DNA of 64,000 nucleotides from Pigmentiphaga litoralis. Its GTDB lineage: Bacteria; Pseudomonadota; Gammaproteobacteria; Burkholderiales; Burkholderiaceae_B. A model generated the notes under the pieces. It was not told the DNA's origin. It made no database searches and saw only the letters and a list, made by a program, of their open reading frames with translations. The DNA lies in NCBI RefSeq assembly GCF_014651835.1, contig NZ_BMXQ01000001.1, positions 3,384,120 through 3,448,119 of the forward strand, read 5' to 3'. This document shows positions 15,542 to 24,273 of this stretch, in pieces (position 1 is the stretch's first letter; every line of letters starts with the position of its first letter). The position numbers and the translations under genes are program-made.

Positions 15542-17314
15542 ATGACTACGCGCTTGATATTGCGGTCGGGTACGACTGCCCTGATTGCCCTGACGGCACT
15601 TGCCGGTTGCGGTGGCAACGACGACGATGACACCCCTTCTGCCGGTTCCGGCTTCGCAACGCCCGTGGTGGTGGCCAATGCCGCCACGGCCTGCACCGCC
15701 CTGAGCGGCAGGACCGTTGCCGCATCCGCCATTGGCGAGCCAACGACCGGCGCGGTCGTGACGTCGGCCGCGTATCGCACCGCCCTGCCCGATCGCCCGA
15801 ACGCTGCCGGCACCGGCATCGACCAGGCCACGCCCGACTATTGCGAAGTCCTGATCGACATCAGGCCCGTGGATCCCACCGCGCCGCTGATCAAGTCGCA
15901 GGTCAATCTGCCGACCCGCTGGAACGGCAAGAAGCTGCAGTTCGGCGGCGGCGGGTACAACGGCGTGTTGAACACCGGCGTGCAGCAAAGCCGCAATGCC
16001 GGTCCGGAAACGCCCTTTCCGCTGAACCAGGGCTACATGACGGCCCGGACCGACTCGGGCCATCAGAACTCCGCCACCGTGCACCCGGCCGCGTTCGCCT
16101 TGAACGACGAGGCGCTCGCCAACTTTGCGTATGCGTCCTACAAGAAGACGCATGACGTGGCGGTGCAGCTTGGCTCGGCCTACTACGCGAACCGCCCGCT
16201 CAAAAGCTATTACCTGGGCGGCTCGCAAGGCGGGCGCGAGGGGCTGATGATGGCGCAGCGCTACCCGGCCGATTTCGACGGCATCATCACCATCGATCCG
16301 GTCATCAACGCGACGGCGCTGTGGACCTTCCAGAACAGTTTCGGCGCCGTGCAAAGCGCGCCGGGCAGTTGGCTGGGCAACAAGAACCCCCTGATCCATG
16401 ACACCATCGCGGCGGCCTGCGACGCGCAGGACGGCATTGCCGACAATGTGGTCAGCAACTACCTGACCTGCAAGCCGCTTGCCGATGCGGCGATTGCCGC
16501 CAAGCGCTGCCCGTCGGGCGCCGACGAAGGCCCGGCCTGCTTTTCGGACGGTCAGCTGGCCGCCGTGAAGTGGGCCTATGCGGGTTACACCTTCCCGTTC
16601 GCGCTGGCCAATGGCATCACGTCGTATGCCGGCTATGTGTACGGTTCGGAACTGGTGCCGGGCAACTTTTCGAACTGGGTGACGGGCACGGTGCCCCCCA
16701 CGGCGGGCGATCCCGACACCCTTGCGGGCATCGGGCGCAGCTATCTTTTCGGCAGCTACTACGTCCGCTACTTCATTGCCAAGAACCCGTCGTTCAATGC
16801 GCTGACGTACAACCCGGCCGCCTTCCAGGCGCGGGTGCAGGCCGTGTCCGCCATGATCGATGCGACCAATCCGGACCTGACGGCGTTCTTCAACCGCGGT
16901 GGCAAGATCATCCTGCGGGAAGACCTGGGCGACAAGGGCCAGAGTCCGCAGACCGGCCTGGACTACTGGAACGCGGTGGGCGCAAAGATGGGCAAGGACA
17001 GGACCGAGCAGTTCTTTGCAGCCTATGTGGCCACGGGCCTGCCGCATACGTCGGGCGGCGTTCCCGCCGGCTCGGCCTATGCCCCGACCTACGGCATTCC
17101 CGGACGCGTGGATTTGCTCGCGCCGCTGGAAGCGTGGGTGGAACGCGGCGTGAAGCCGGCGGACAGCATGACGCTGACCAACCGCGATGCGCTGCCGCCC
17201 TACGCCGTCACGGCGTCCAAGCCGATGTGCCGCTATCCGCTGTTCCCGCGCTACACGGGTGCAACGCCTGCGGGTGGGAATGTGGCGGCAAACTACCAAT
17301 GCGTGGCGGGGTGA
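15542..17314 (+). CDS. Tannase/feruloyl-esterase family lipoprotein
   Basis: Alpha/beta-hydrolase esterase of 590 residues. The N-terminus is a lipoprotein signal (lipobox LAGC, C23), so it is membrane-anchored on the periplasmic side or at the surface. The nucleophile elbow is GGSQGGR with Ser near 228. A late REDLGDKGQSP segment would hold the catalytic Asp and GLPHTSGG the His. Typical family members have Cys next to both the Ser (GCS) and the His (HC), forming a disulfide; both are absent here. It likely hydrolyses an aromatic ester and would feed the aromatic-acid modules in this window. A GGAGACAGC site precedes the ATG. Confidence 0.82.
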   Translation: MTTRLILRSGTTALIALTALAGCGGNDDDDTPSAGSGFATPVVVANAATACTALSGRTVAASAIGEPTTGAVVTSAAYRTALPDRPNAAGTGIDQATPDYCEVLIDIRPVDPTAPLIKSQVNLPTRWNGKKLQFGGGGYNGVLNTGVQQSRNAGPETPFPLNQGYMTARTDSGHQNSATVHPAAFALNDEALANFAYASYKKTHDVAVQLGSAYYANRPLKSYYLGGSQGGREGLMMAQRYPADFDGIITIDPVINATALWTFQNSFGAVQSAPGSWLGNKNPLIHDTIAAACDAQDGIADNVVSNYLTCKPLADAAIAAKRCPSGADEGPACFSDGQLAAVKWAYAGYTFPFALANGITSYAGYVYGSELVPGNFSNWVTGTVPPTAGDPDTLAGIGRSYLFGSYYVRYFIAKNPSFNALTYNPAAFQARVQAVSAMIDATNPDLTAFFNRGGKIILREDLGDKGQSPQTGLDYWNAVGAKMGKDRTEQFFAAYVATGLPHTSGGVPAGSAYAPTYGIPGRVDLLAPLEAWVERGVKPADSMTLTNRDALPPYAVTASKPMCRYPLFPRYTGATPAGGNVAANYQCVAG

Positions 17315-17372
17315 CCCGGCCAGGCTGATACGGGCCGGACCTGATCGACCCCGCGTGGCGACACGTGTCAGC

Positions 17373-17406
17373 ACGCCTCATGCGGACCCCCGTCTGCATG
17401 AGGCGT
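17373..17406. terminator. Hairpin between convergent esterase and lactate permease genes
   Basis: ACGCCTCATGC (17373-17383) and GCATGAGGCGT (17396-17406) form a perfect 11-base stem with a 12-base loop, located between two convergent stop codons. There is no clear T-run on either side, so it is a probable but not classical bidirectional terminator. Confidence 0.5.
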
Positions 17407-17412
17407 CGTCGT

Positions 17413-19056
17413 TTACGCCAGCACCATCGACCACAACAAGGTGCACAGACACACGTAAGCGAGCAGACCAAGGCTGCTGGTCAGCGTCGACCGCATGATG
17501 GCCGATTCCTGGCCGACCAGCTTGACCGCCGCCGCAGCGATGGCAATCGATTGCGGAGACACCAGCTTGGCCATGACGCCACCGGCCGTGTTGGCCGCCA
17601 CCAGCAGCGCCTGATCGATACCGATCTGCGATGCCGTCACGGCCTGCAAATGCGCAAACAGCGTGTTGCTGTTGACCACCGACCCCGTCATGAAGACACC
17701 CAGCCAGCCAATCACGGGCGACAGCAGCGGGAACGCTGCGCCGGCCTGTGCCAGCGCAAAGCCGATCGTCGATGACGCGCCAGAGAAGTTGGTGATGTAC
17801 GCCACGGCCATCACCAGCGACACCGTGGCCAGCGGCTTCCACATGTCCTTCGCGGCCAATTTCAACTCACTTGCCGCCGCTGCCAAACCGAGCTTTTTCG
17901 AAAACACGGTCGTCAGCACCGCCGCGATCAGGATCGCCATGCCCGACGCATTGAGCAGGCCCACATGCCAGACGGCCGGTAAGGTATGCACCGCTGCAAC
18001 CAGCGGCGGAAGTTCTTGCACGCGCTGGTCCAGCAGGCCGATCGGCAGGTGCATGACGCTGCCGGCCAACCTGCCGCCGGGCGCGAACAGCGCCTTGAAG
18101 GCAGGCAGGCTCCACACCCGGATGACGCCGGTCAGGAAGTAGAACGGCGACCACGCCAGCAGCACGTCTTTCAAGGACTCGGTTCCGGCTGCCGACGGCG
18201 GTGCGTCGGCCTCGCGATAGATGCGCTTTGGCCGCCAGAACTGCATGAAGGCCCCCAGGCCTGCCATCGTCACCAGCGGCGCAAGGATATCGGTGAGTTC
18301 GGGTCCCAGGAAGATCAAGGTCAGCGTCTGCACGCCGCTGAACACGACACCCACGAACAGCAGCACCGGCCAGGTTTCGCGCACGCCACGCCAGCCATCG
18401 AGCACCCATACCAGCCCGGCCGGAACGAACACAGTGCAGACTTGCACAATGGCGATCAGCATCAGCGACATCTCTGCCAGGCTGACGCCGCCTTGCTGCG
18501 CGCCCACCAGTACCGGAACGCCGATGGCCCCATACGCGCCCGCCGCGGCGTTGGCGAGCAGGCACAGCATGGCCGCCTTCAGCGGCCTGAAGCCCAGTTC
18601 GACAAGCAGCGCCGCGCAGATCGCGATCGGCACGCCAAAACCCGCCGCGCCTTCCAGGAAGCCACCAAAGCAGAACGCGATCAGCAACACCTGGATGCGC
18701 TGGTCTTCGGACACCGTGGCGATGCTGTTGCGTATCACCTGGAATTTGCCGCTACGCTGCGCAAGCTTGTAGAGCCACACCGCCATCAAGACAATGAATC
18801 CGATGGGGAAGACGCCATTGGCGATGCCGAGCACAGCGGCGCCAACGATCATGTCCAGGGGCATGCCGAATACAAGGAAGGAAACTGCCGCCGACACCAG
18901 GATGGCAAGCAGCGCGGCGGTCAGTCCCTTGAGTTTGAATACGGTCAACGCCAGCAGGAAAAACACGACCGGCAGTGCGGCCAGCAGCGCCGACAGGTTG
19001 GGGCTGCCCAGAGGATCGTAGATCTGTTGCCAGAACAGCGGCGGTGCGCCGCTCAC
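17413..19056 (-). CDS. lctP: L-lactate permease (LctP/LldP family)
   Basis: Integral membrane carrier of 547 residues with about 13 hydrophobic segments, importing lactate or glycolate, probably by proton symport. Family landmarks include FCFGGFLEGAAGFGVPIAI and, near the C-terminus, FMTGSVVNSNTLFAHLQ and NTAGGVMAKLVSPQSIAIA. It starts with GTG at 19056, overlapping the stop of the upstream D-lactate dehydrogenase gene by four bases (GTGA), so the pair is translationally coupled. It lies convergent with the tannase-like gene. The direct coupling to a lactate dehydrogenase supports lactate as substrate. Confidence 0.93.
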   Translation of the reverse strand: MSGAPPLFWQQIYDPLGSPNLSALLAALPVVFFLLALTVFKLKGLTAALLAILVSAAVSFLVFGMPLDMIVGAAVLGIANGVFPIGFIVLMAVWLYKLAQRSGKFQVIRNSIATVSEDQRIQVLLIAFCFGGFLEGAAGFGVPIAICAALLVELGFRPLKAAMLCLLANAAAGAYGAIGVPVLVGAQQGGVSLAEMSLMLIAIVQVCTVFVPAGLVWVLDGWRGVRETWPVLLFVGVVFSGVQTLTLIFLGPELTDILAPLVTMAGLGAFMQFWRPKRIYREADAPPSAAGTESLKDVLLAWSPFYFLTGVIRVWSLPAFKALFAPGGRLAGSVMHLPIGLLDQRVQELPPLVAAVHTLPAVWHVGLLNASGMAILIAAVLTTVFSKKLGLAAAASELKLAAKDMWKPLATVSLVMAVAYITNFSGASSTIGFALAQAGAAFPLLSPVIGWLGVFMTGSVVNSNTLFAHLQAVTASQIGIDQALLVAANTAGGVMAKLVSPQSIAIAAAAVKLVGQESAIMRSTLTSSLGLLAYVCLCTLLWSMVLA

Positions 19057-20057
19057 GCTGCGTTCACCCGGTTGGGGCAGGGCGTCTTATCAATGAAATG
19101 GCGCAGATTGAGAAGGGTCGCGGTCGAAATCTCCTGCAGCGCTTCCACTGTGAAAAAGCCCTGATGTCCGGTCACCAGTACATTCGGGAAGGTCATCAGG
19201 CGTTGGAAAACGTCATCATCGATGATCTGGCCCGAGCGGTCCTGGAAGAACAGCGCGCTTTCCTGTTCATACACGTCGATGGCAAGGTGGCCAAGATGCC
19301 GGGACTTGAGCGCCTTGATCACTGCGGCCGTGTCGATCAGCGCCCCCCGCGACGTGTTGACGAGCATGGCGCCTGGCTTCATGCGCGCCAGCGCATCGGC
19401 ATCGATCATGTGCCGCGACGTCTCCGTCAGGGGGCAATGCAAGGTCACGATGTCCGAGCGAGCCAGCAGTTCCTCCAGGGACACCATGTGACCAAGGGGC
19501 TCGAACAGCGGCGACGGATACGGATCGCATCCGAGCACCGTGCATCCCATGCCATGAAAGATCCGGGCAGTCGCCAGGCCAATCTTGCCGGTGCCGACGA
19601 TCCCCACCGTCTTGCCATGCAGGGTGCTGCCAAGCAGGCCTTCAAGCATGAAGTTGCCATCCCGCACGCGGGCGTAGGCACGATGGGTCTGGCGGTTGAG
19701 CGTCATGACCAAGGCCAGCGTATGTTCCGCCACCGCTTCGGGGGAGTAGGACGGAACGCGGGCTACGAACAAGCCAAGCTCGAGCGCCACCGTCAGATCG
19801 ACATTATTGAAACCGGCACATCGCAGCAGAACGGCGCCGACGCCGAGTCCCTCCAGGGCATGCAGCGCCGGCGCGTCGAGGCGGTCATTCACGAATACGC
19901 AAACGGCCTGGCACCCCTGCGCCAGCGCAGCCGTGTCGGCGTCGAGCGCAACGTCGAAGTAAACGATGTCGGTCGCGGGGGTTGTCGGTGATGCGGCGTT
20001 GGCTTCATCGAGAAACCGGCGGTCATAGGAGCGGGCGCTGAAGACAGCAACTTTCAT
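19053..20057 (-). CDS. ldhA: D-lactate dehydrogenase (2-hydroxyacid dehydrogenase)
   Basis: NAD-dependent enzyme of 334 residues converting pyruvate and D-lactate. It starts MKVAVFSARSYD, similar to fermentative LdhA, at an ATG at 20057; a longer frame upstream has no ribosome site. The nucleotide motif is GIVGTGKIGLATARIF near 145-160. The active-site Arg lies in NTSRGALID, the Glu in the DVYEQE region and the His in VTGHQGFFT. Cofactor and catalytic residues are all present, so it should be active. It is coupled to the lactate permease, giving a two-gene lactate unit. Direction of use (uptake or fermentation) cannot be decided from sequence. Confidence 0.9.
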   Translation of the reverse strand: MKVAVFSARSYDRRFLDEANAASPTTPATDIVYFDVALDADTAALAQGCQAVCVFVNDRLDAPALHALEGLGVGAVLLRCAGFNNVDLTVALELGLFVARVPSYSPEAVAEHTLALVMTLNRQTHRAYARVRDGNFMLEGLLGSTLHGKTVGIVGTGKIGLATARIFHGMGCTVLGCDPYPSPLFEPLGHMVSLEELLARSDIVTLHCPLTETSRHMIDADALARMKPGAMLVNTSRGALIDTAAVIKALKSRHLGHLAIDVYEQESALFFQDRSGQIIDDDVFQRLMTFPNVLVTGHQGFFTVEALQEISTATLLNLRHFIDKTPCPNRVNAA

Positions 20058-20142
20058 GGCGACCTCGGGTTCGACAGGACAGCCACGGAAAGAGTCCATA
20101 GCCGCCTGACGGACACCATACAGCACGCACCGGTCGGCGACG

Positions 20143-20862
20143 TTACACGGGCGCGACCAACCACGCCTTCATGGCCGCGGTTACCTGCTCCGGTTCCTCC
20201 ATCGTGCTCATGTGGCCGGAGTTTTCGATCACGCTCAATGTTGAGCGGGGCAGCACCGCGTGCATCTCTTCATGGCGCGACAGCGGGCTCCAGCTGTCGT
20301 CGCGCCCGCACAGCACCAGCGTCGGCACGGCAATGCCTGCCAGTTGCCCGCTTGCGTCCGGCCGGTTGATCAGCGCATGGATCTGCGCGGCAAAGATCTC
20401 GGGCGTCTTGCGTTCGATCATCTGCAGCACGGCTTCGAACAAAGGCCCATTGACGCGCGACGGGTGCACCATGCCGGGCGCCCACTTCAGGCCCAGCGCC
20501 CGCATGCCCTGCGAGCGTGCCGTGTCGAGCAGGGCATAGCGCCCTTTCTTTTCGCCTTCGCCCACAAAGCCGGGCACCAGGGCCTGATAGCCCGTGTCCA
20601 TCAGCGCCAGGCGGGTGACACGTTCGGGCGCCAGCCGGATGACTTCCAGCGCGACGCGGCCACCCATGCTGTGGCCGGCGACGGCCAGCGGCCCGGCCGG
20701 CGCGAGCGACAACGCGACCTGCGCCATCTCGGTAATCGAGGACGCGCTGCCGTAGTCGGCAACGATGCACGCCGCCTGATCGCCCAATGCGGCAATCTGC
20801 GGTTCCCAGACGGCCGCATCGCACAGCAGCCCGGGCAACAAAAGTAGGGGTTGGGCGCTCAC
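20143..20862 (-). CDS. Alpha/beta-fold hydrolase
   Basis: Cytoplasmic hydrolase of 239 residues with nucleophile elbow GHSMGG (Ser near 64), acid residue in LCGRDDSWSP and catalytic His in IENSGHMSTMEEP. This intact triad fits an esterase, lactonase or C-C hydrolase of the MhpC/PcaD type; the substrate is not evident. The start is GTG at 20862 after TAGGAGCC. It lies 39 bases downstream of livF on the same strand and is probably the last gene of the importer operon, so it may act on the compound imported by LivKHMGF. Confidence 0.85.
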   Translation of the reverse strand: MSAQPLLLLPGLLCDAAVWEPQIAALGDQAACIVADYGSASSITEMAQVALSLAPAGPLAVAGHSMGGRVALEVIRLAPERVTRLALMDTGYQALVPGFVGEGEKKGRYALLDTARSQGMRALGLKWAPGMVHPSRVNGPLFEAVLQMIERKTPEIFAAQIHALINRPDASGQLAGIAVPTLVLCGRDDSWSPLSRHEEMHAVLPRSTLSVIENSGHMSTMEEPEQVTAAMKAWLVAPV

Positions 20863-20901
20863 GATCGCCGGCTCCTAAAAAGACTTCGAATAAATAAAGG
20901 G

Positions 20902-21615
20902 TCAGGCAGCGGCTTCGGCCAGCCCGATCAGCGCCGACAGTTGCTCGGGATGCGCCAGCAGTTCGCGGCTGTCACCCGACCAGCTCACGCGCCCACGATC
21001 CAGCACGGTGGCGCGCTCGGTCAATTCCAGCGCCAGCGCCGCATGCTGCTCGACCAGAATGATGCCCAGTTCCCCTTCCTGATGCAGGCGGCGAAAGGCA
21101 TCGACCAGGCCATCGACGATGATGGGCGCCAGGCCCTCGAAGGGCTCATCGAGCAGCAGCACCGCCGGGTTGCCGATCAAGGCGCGTCCGATGGCCAGCA
21201 TCTGCTGTTCCCCGCCCGACAACTGGTTGCCCATGTTGCGTCGGCGTTCAAACAGGCGTGGAAACAGTTCGTAGATGCGCGCAAGCGTCCACGCGCCGGG
21301 GCGGGTGGCCACCACCAGGTTTTCTTCGACGCTGAGCGACGGGAAAATTTCCCGTTCCTGCGACACCAGGCCCAGTCCACGCCGCGCCCGCACATGGCTG
21401 GGCCATTTTCCGATGTCTTCGCCGCGATAGCGCACGGTGCCGCTGCGCACGTCGGTCAAGCCCATCAGTGTACTGATCAAGGTGGATTTGCCCACCCCGT
21501 TGCGGCCCAGCAGCGCCACTGCCTCGCCCTGGCGAAGGGTGATCGACACGCCTTCCAGGATGGCGATATCGCCATAGCCGGCAAACACGTTGTCGACGTT
21601 CAAGAGATCGCTCAT
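20902..21615 (-). CDS. livF: Branched-chain amino acid-type ABC transporter ATPase LivF
   Basis: ATP-binding subunit of 237 residues that powers import with LivG. Walker A is GRNGVGKST (about 38-46), the signature is LSGGEQQML (about 135), and Walker B is VLLLDEPFEGL. The Q-loop and switch His (EQHAAL) are present. The start overlaps the livG stop by four bases. LivF/LivG systems import branched-chain amino acids, amides, urea or aromatic acids; with a hydrolase on one side and an MlrC-type enzyme further upstream, a peptide-like or aromatic ligand is as likely as leucine. Confidence 0.93.
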   Translation of the reverse strand: MSDLLNVDNVFAGYGDIAILEGVSITLRQGEAVALLGRNGVGKSTLISTLMGLTDVRSGTVRYRGEDIGKWPSHVRARRGLGLVSQEREIFPSLSVEENLVVATRPGAWTLARIYELFPRLFERRRNMGNQLSGGEQQMLAIGRALIGNPAVLLLDEPFEGLAPIIVDGLVDAFRRLHQEGELGIILVEQHAALALELTERATVLDRGRVSWSGDSRELLAHPEQLSALIGLAEAAA

Positions 21616-22364
21616 GGATGACGCCCTCCGCCCAGATACACATCGCGCACCAGCTTGCTGCTGCGCACTTCGTCGACCGGGCCTTCCAGCAGCACGGCGC
21701 CTTCCACCAGCACGGTGATCTGCTTTGCAAAGCGAAAGACCAGCTCCATGTCGTGTTCGATGACCAGGGTGGCGACATCGGGCGGCAGCCGTTCCAGCAG
21801 TTCGAACAGACGTTTGCCTTCGGTCGATGGCACCCCCGCCACGGGCTCATCCAGCAGCAGCACCTTGGGACGCAGGGCCAGCGCCAGCGCGATTTCGACC
21901 AGCCTGCGTTGTCCGTAGGCCAGGTCATTGACGGTGCGGCCCACCAGATCGATCAGGCCGAGCGAGGCCAACAGTTGCGCGGCTTCGTCCATCAGTTCAG
22001 GCCGATGCTGCAAAGGCCGTCCCATGCTGCCATCCACGCCATGGGCCGCGGCCAGCGCCAGGCCCACGTTTTCGCCCACGGTCAGCTTGCCGAACAGCGA
22101 ATTGATCTGGAAGGTGCGGCCCAGCCCCAGCTTGACGCGGCGCTCGGGCGTGCGGCCGGTCAGCAGTTCACCCCCCAGCCACATCTTGCCGCTGCTGGGC
22201 GGGACGAGCCCGGTGATCAGATGCACGAGCGTGCTCTTGCCCGCACCGTTCGGACCAATCAGCGCATGGCGCGCGCCGGGTTGCAGTTCCAGGTTGACGT
22301 CGCGCGTGACATGCAGCGCCCCGTAACGCTTGTTGATGCCTTGCAGTTGCAGCGCCGCGGTCAT
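21612..22364 (-). CDS. livG: Branched-chain amino acid-type ABC transporter ATPase LivG
   Basis: Second ATPase subunit, 250 residues. Walker A is GPNGAGKST (about 37-45), and the LivG-typical GLGRTFQ segment follows. The signature region reads DLAYGQRRLVEIALAL, where the LivG family usually has LSYGxQR, and Walker B is VLLLDEPVAGV. EHDMELVF holds the switch His. The ATG at 22364 overlaps the livM stop (ATGA). A very long frame continues upstream but only reads livM out of frame. Confidence 0.93.
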   Translation of the reverse strand: MTAALQLQGINKRYGALHVTRDVNLELQPGARHALIGPNGAGKSTLVHLITGLVPPSSGKMWLGGELLTGRTPERRVKLGLGRTFQINSLFGKLTVGENVGLALAAAHGVDGSMGRPLQHRPELMDEAAQLLASLGLIDLVGRTVNDLAYGQRRLVEIALALALRPKVLLLDEPVAGVPSTEGKRLFELLERLPPDVATLVIEHDMELVFRFAKQITVLVEGAVLLEGPVDEVRSSKLVRDVYLGGGRHP

Positions 22365-23362
22365 GCCCCACCCCGCTTGGCTGCGGCGACTTCGTCGGGC
22401 GTCCGGGTCGTCTGGAAGCGTTCGGTCCAGCCGCTCAGCCCGCGCGGCGCATACCGCACCACCAGGATCAGCAGCACGCCCAATGCGGCCAGCCAGTTGG
22501 TCGGGTCGATCGCGGCCGCCCGGTCGGACAGCAGCACGAAAATGATCGCGCCAAAGAACGCACCGTAGAGCCGCCCCGTGCCGCCCAGCGCCAGCATCAC
22601 CAGCACGTTGGCCGACAACGTGAACGACAGCGTGTCGAGCCCGACGATACGATTGATCTGCGCCGACAAGGCGCCGGCAACACCCGCGATCGCGGCCGAC
22701 AGCGCATACACCGCCAGCAGGCGCGCACGCACAGGGACCCCGAGCATGCGCATGCGCACCGGGTTCTCGCGAATGCCCTGCACGGTCAGGCCGAACGGCG
22801 AGTTCACGATCCACATCAGCAGCGCGTAGACCAGCACCAGCACGACGCCGGCGTACAGGAAGCCCACCTTGCCATACACGTCGAACTCGAACAGGCCGAG
22901 CACCGACGACACCGAATAGCCCGTCAGGCCGTCGTCCCCCGCCGTCACGGTCTTTGCCACGTTGGCCAGTTCCAGCAAGACAGTGGCGACCGTGAGCGTC
23001 AGCATGATCTGCGTCAGCCCCTGCGTGCGCAGGATGGCCATGCCCGAGACCAGCCCGACCAGCGCTGCGATGGCCGCAGCCACCAGCAGCCCGGTCAGCG
23101 GTTCGGGGCTGACATGCAAGGCGAACAGCCCCGCGCTGTAGGCGCCGACACCAAAGAACGCCGCATGGCCCAGCGACTCGATGCCGCCATAGCCCAAGGA
23201 CAGATCCAGCGACAGTGCAAAAATGATCATGATCAATACCGTGGTCGCAAGGACCAGGTACAGATCGCCCAGGAACCAGGTCGCGGCCGCAGCGGCCAGC
23301 AGGCCAAGATCGACCCACGTGAACCGTTGCCGGCGGAACGACCGGGCGGTGACGTCAGGCAT
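22361..23362 (-). CDS. livM: Branched-chain amino acid-type ABC permease LivM
   Basis: Membrane permease subunit of 333 residues with about ten hydrophobic segments and the family motif LSLGYGGIESLGHAAFFGVGAY. Two starts are plausible. The ATG at 23362 has an excellent AAAGGAGG site five bases ahead and is used here. An ATG at 23395 would add 11 residues and overlap the livH stop by four bases (ATGA), like the other joints of this operon. A cytoplasmic C-terminal tail of about 30 residues includes a charged TRTPDEVAAAKRG end. It pairs with LivH to form the translocation path. Confidence 0.9.
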   Translation of the reverse strand: MPDVTARSFRRQRFTWVDLGLLAAAAATWFLGDLYLVLATTVLIMIIFALSLDLSLGYGGIESLGHAAFFGVGAYSAGLFALHVSPEPLTGLLVAAAIAALVGLVSGMAILRTQGLTQIMLTLTVATVLLELANVAKTVTAGDDGLTGYSVSSVLGLFEFDVYGKVGFLYAGVVLVLVYALLMWIVNSPFGLTVQGIRENPVRMRMLGVPVRARLLAVYALSAAIAGVAGALSAQINRIVGLDTLSFTLSANVLVMLALGGTGRLYGAFFGAIIFVLLSDRAAAIDPTNWLAALGVLLILVVRYAPRGLSGWTERFQTTRTPDEVAAAKRGGA

Positions 23363-23391
23363 TGCGCCCTCCTTTCGAATGTTGAGCGCGC

Positions 23392-24264
23392 TCATGCTGG
23401 CGCCACCAGTCCGCGCGGCCGCAAAAGCAGGATGACCAGCACGCTGATGTAGATCACGAAGCCGCCGATGGCCGGCACGTAGTAGCGGCCCAGCGTATCC
23501 AGCACGCCCAGCAGCAGCGCCGCATAGAACGAACCGCGCAGGCTGCCGAGGCCACCCACCGCCACCACGATCAGCACCAGGACCAGGTATTTGAGGCCGT
23601 AGTAGGGTTCGAGCGGAAGCAGTTGCGCCCCCAGCGCGCCGCCCAGCGCAGCCAGGCCGCAGCCGATCGCAAACGTGCTGGCGAACACCACGGGCACATT
23701 GATGCCGACGCAGCGCGCCATGCGCGGGTTGTCGACGGCGGCGCGCAGGCTGGCGCCGAAGGTCGTGTGTTCCAGACTGAACCACAGCAACGCAGCCACG
23801 ATGCCGCTGACGGCCATCAGGAACACACGGTAGATGGACACGTCGATCGGCCCGAGCTGCCAGTTGCCGGCCAGCGAGGCCGGCAATGACAGGCTCTGGA
23901 TCTGCGGGCCTGCCAGGTTCTTGATGATGGCGGTGGCAATGAAGGCCATCCCGATCGTCATCAGCAACTGGCCCAGATCGTTGCTGCGATACACCCAGCG
24001 ATACAGCGTGCGTTCAAGCAGCGCCCCCACCAGCATGGTGCCGAGCACCGCAAGCGGCACGGCGGCATAGAAGTTCACGCCCTGCGCCTGCATCAGGTAC
24101 AGCGCCAGGTAGCCGCCGATCATCGCGAAGGTCGAGTGGGCAAGGTTCACCACCCGCATGACCCCCAGCGTGATCGTCAGGCCGACCGAGATGAGAAACA
24201 GCGTCATCCCGTAGGCCAGGCTGTCGATTAGCAGCGAGATCAGCGTGGCAAGAGCATTCGGCAT
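23392..24264 (-). CDS. livH: Branched-chain amino acid-type ABC permease LivH
   Basis: Membrane permease subunit of 290 residues with about eight hydrophobic segments. The family signature GVMRVVNLAHSTFAMIGGYLA is at about 35-55, and the EAA-like cytoplasmic loop contains TFGASLRAAVDNPRMARCVGIN. It starts nine bases after the stop of the binding-protein gene and its own stop overlaps the alternative livM start. The tight packing shows one LivKHMGF transcription unit. Confidence 0.92.
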   Translation of the reverse strand: MPNALATLISLLIDSLAYGMTLFLISVGLTITLGVMRVVNLAHSTFAMIGGYLALYLMQAQGVNFYAAVPLAVLGTMLVGALLERTLYRWVYRSNDLGQLLMTIGMAFIATAIIKNLAGPQIQSLSLPASLAGNWQLGPIDVSIYRVFLMAVSGIVAALLWFSLEHTTFGASLRAAVDNPRMARCVGINVPVVFASTFAIGCGLAALGGALGAQLLPLEPYYGLKYLVLVLIVVAVGGLGSLRGSFYAALLLGVLDTLGRYYVPAIGGFVIYISVLVILLLRPRGLVAPA

Positions 24265-24273
24265 GGAATCGGC

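Noticed and set aside
14492-17374. A 960-codon open frame on the minus strand opposite the LysR and tannase-like genes
   Set aside because: It is a codon-bias shadow in GC-rich DNA: the protein is low-complexity, rich in Arg, His and Gly, with no motif, while the plus-strand genes have full family motifs.
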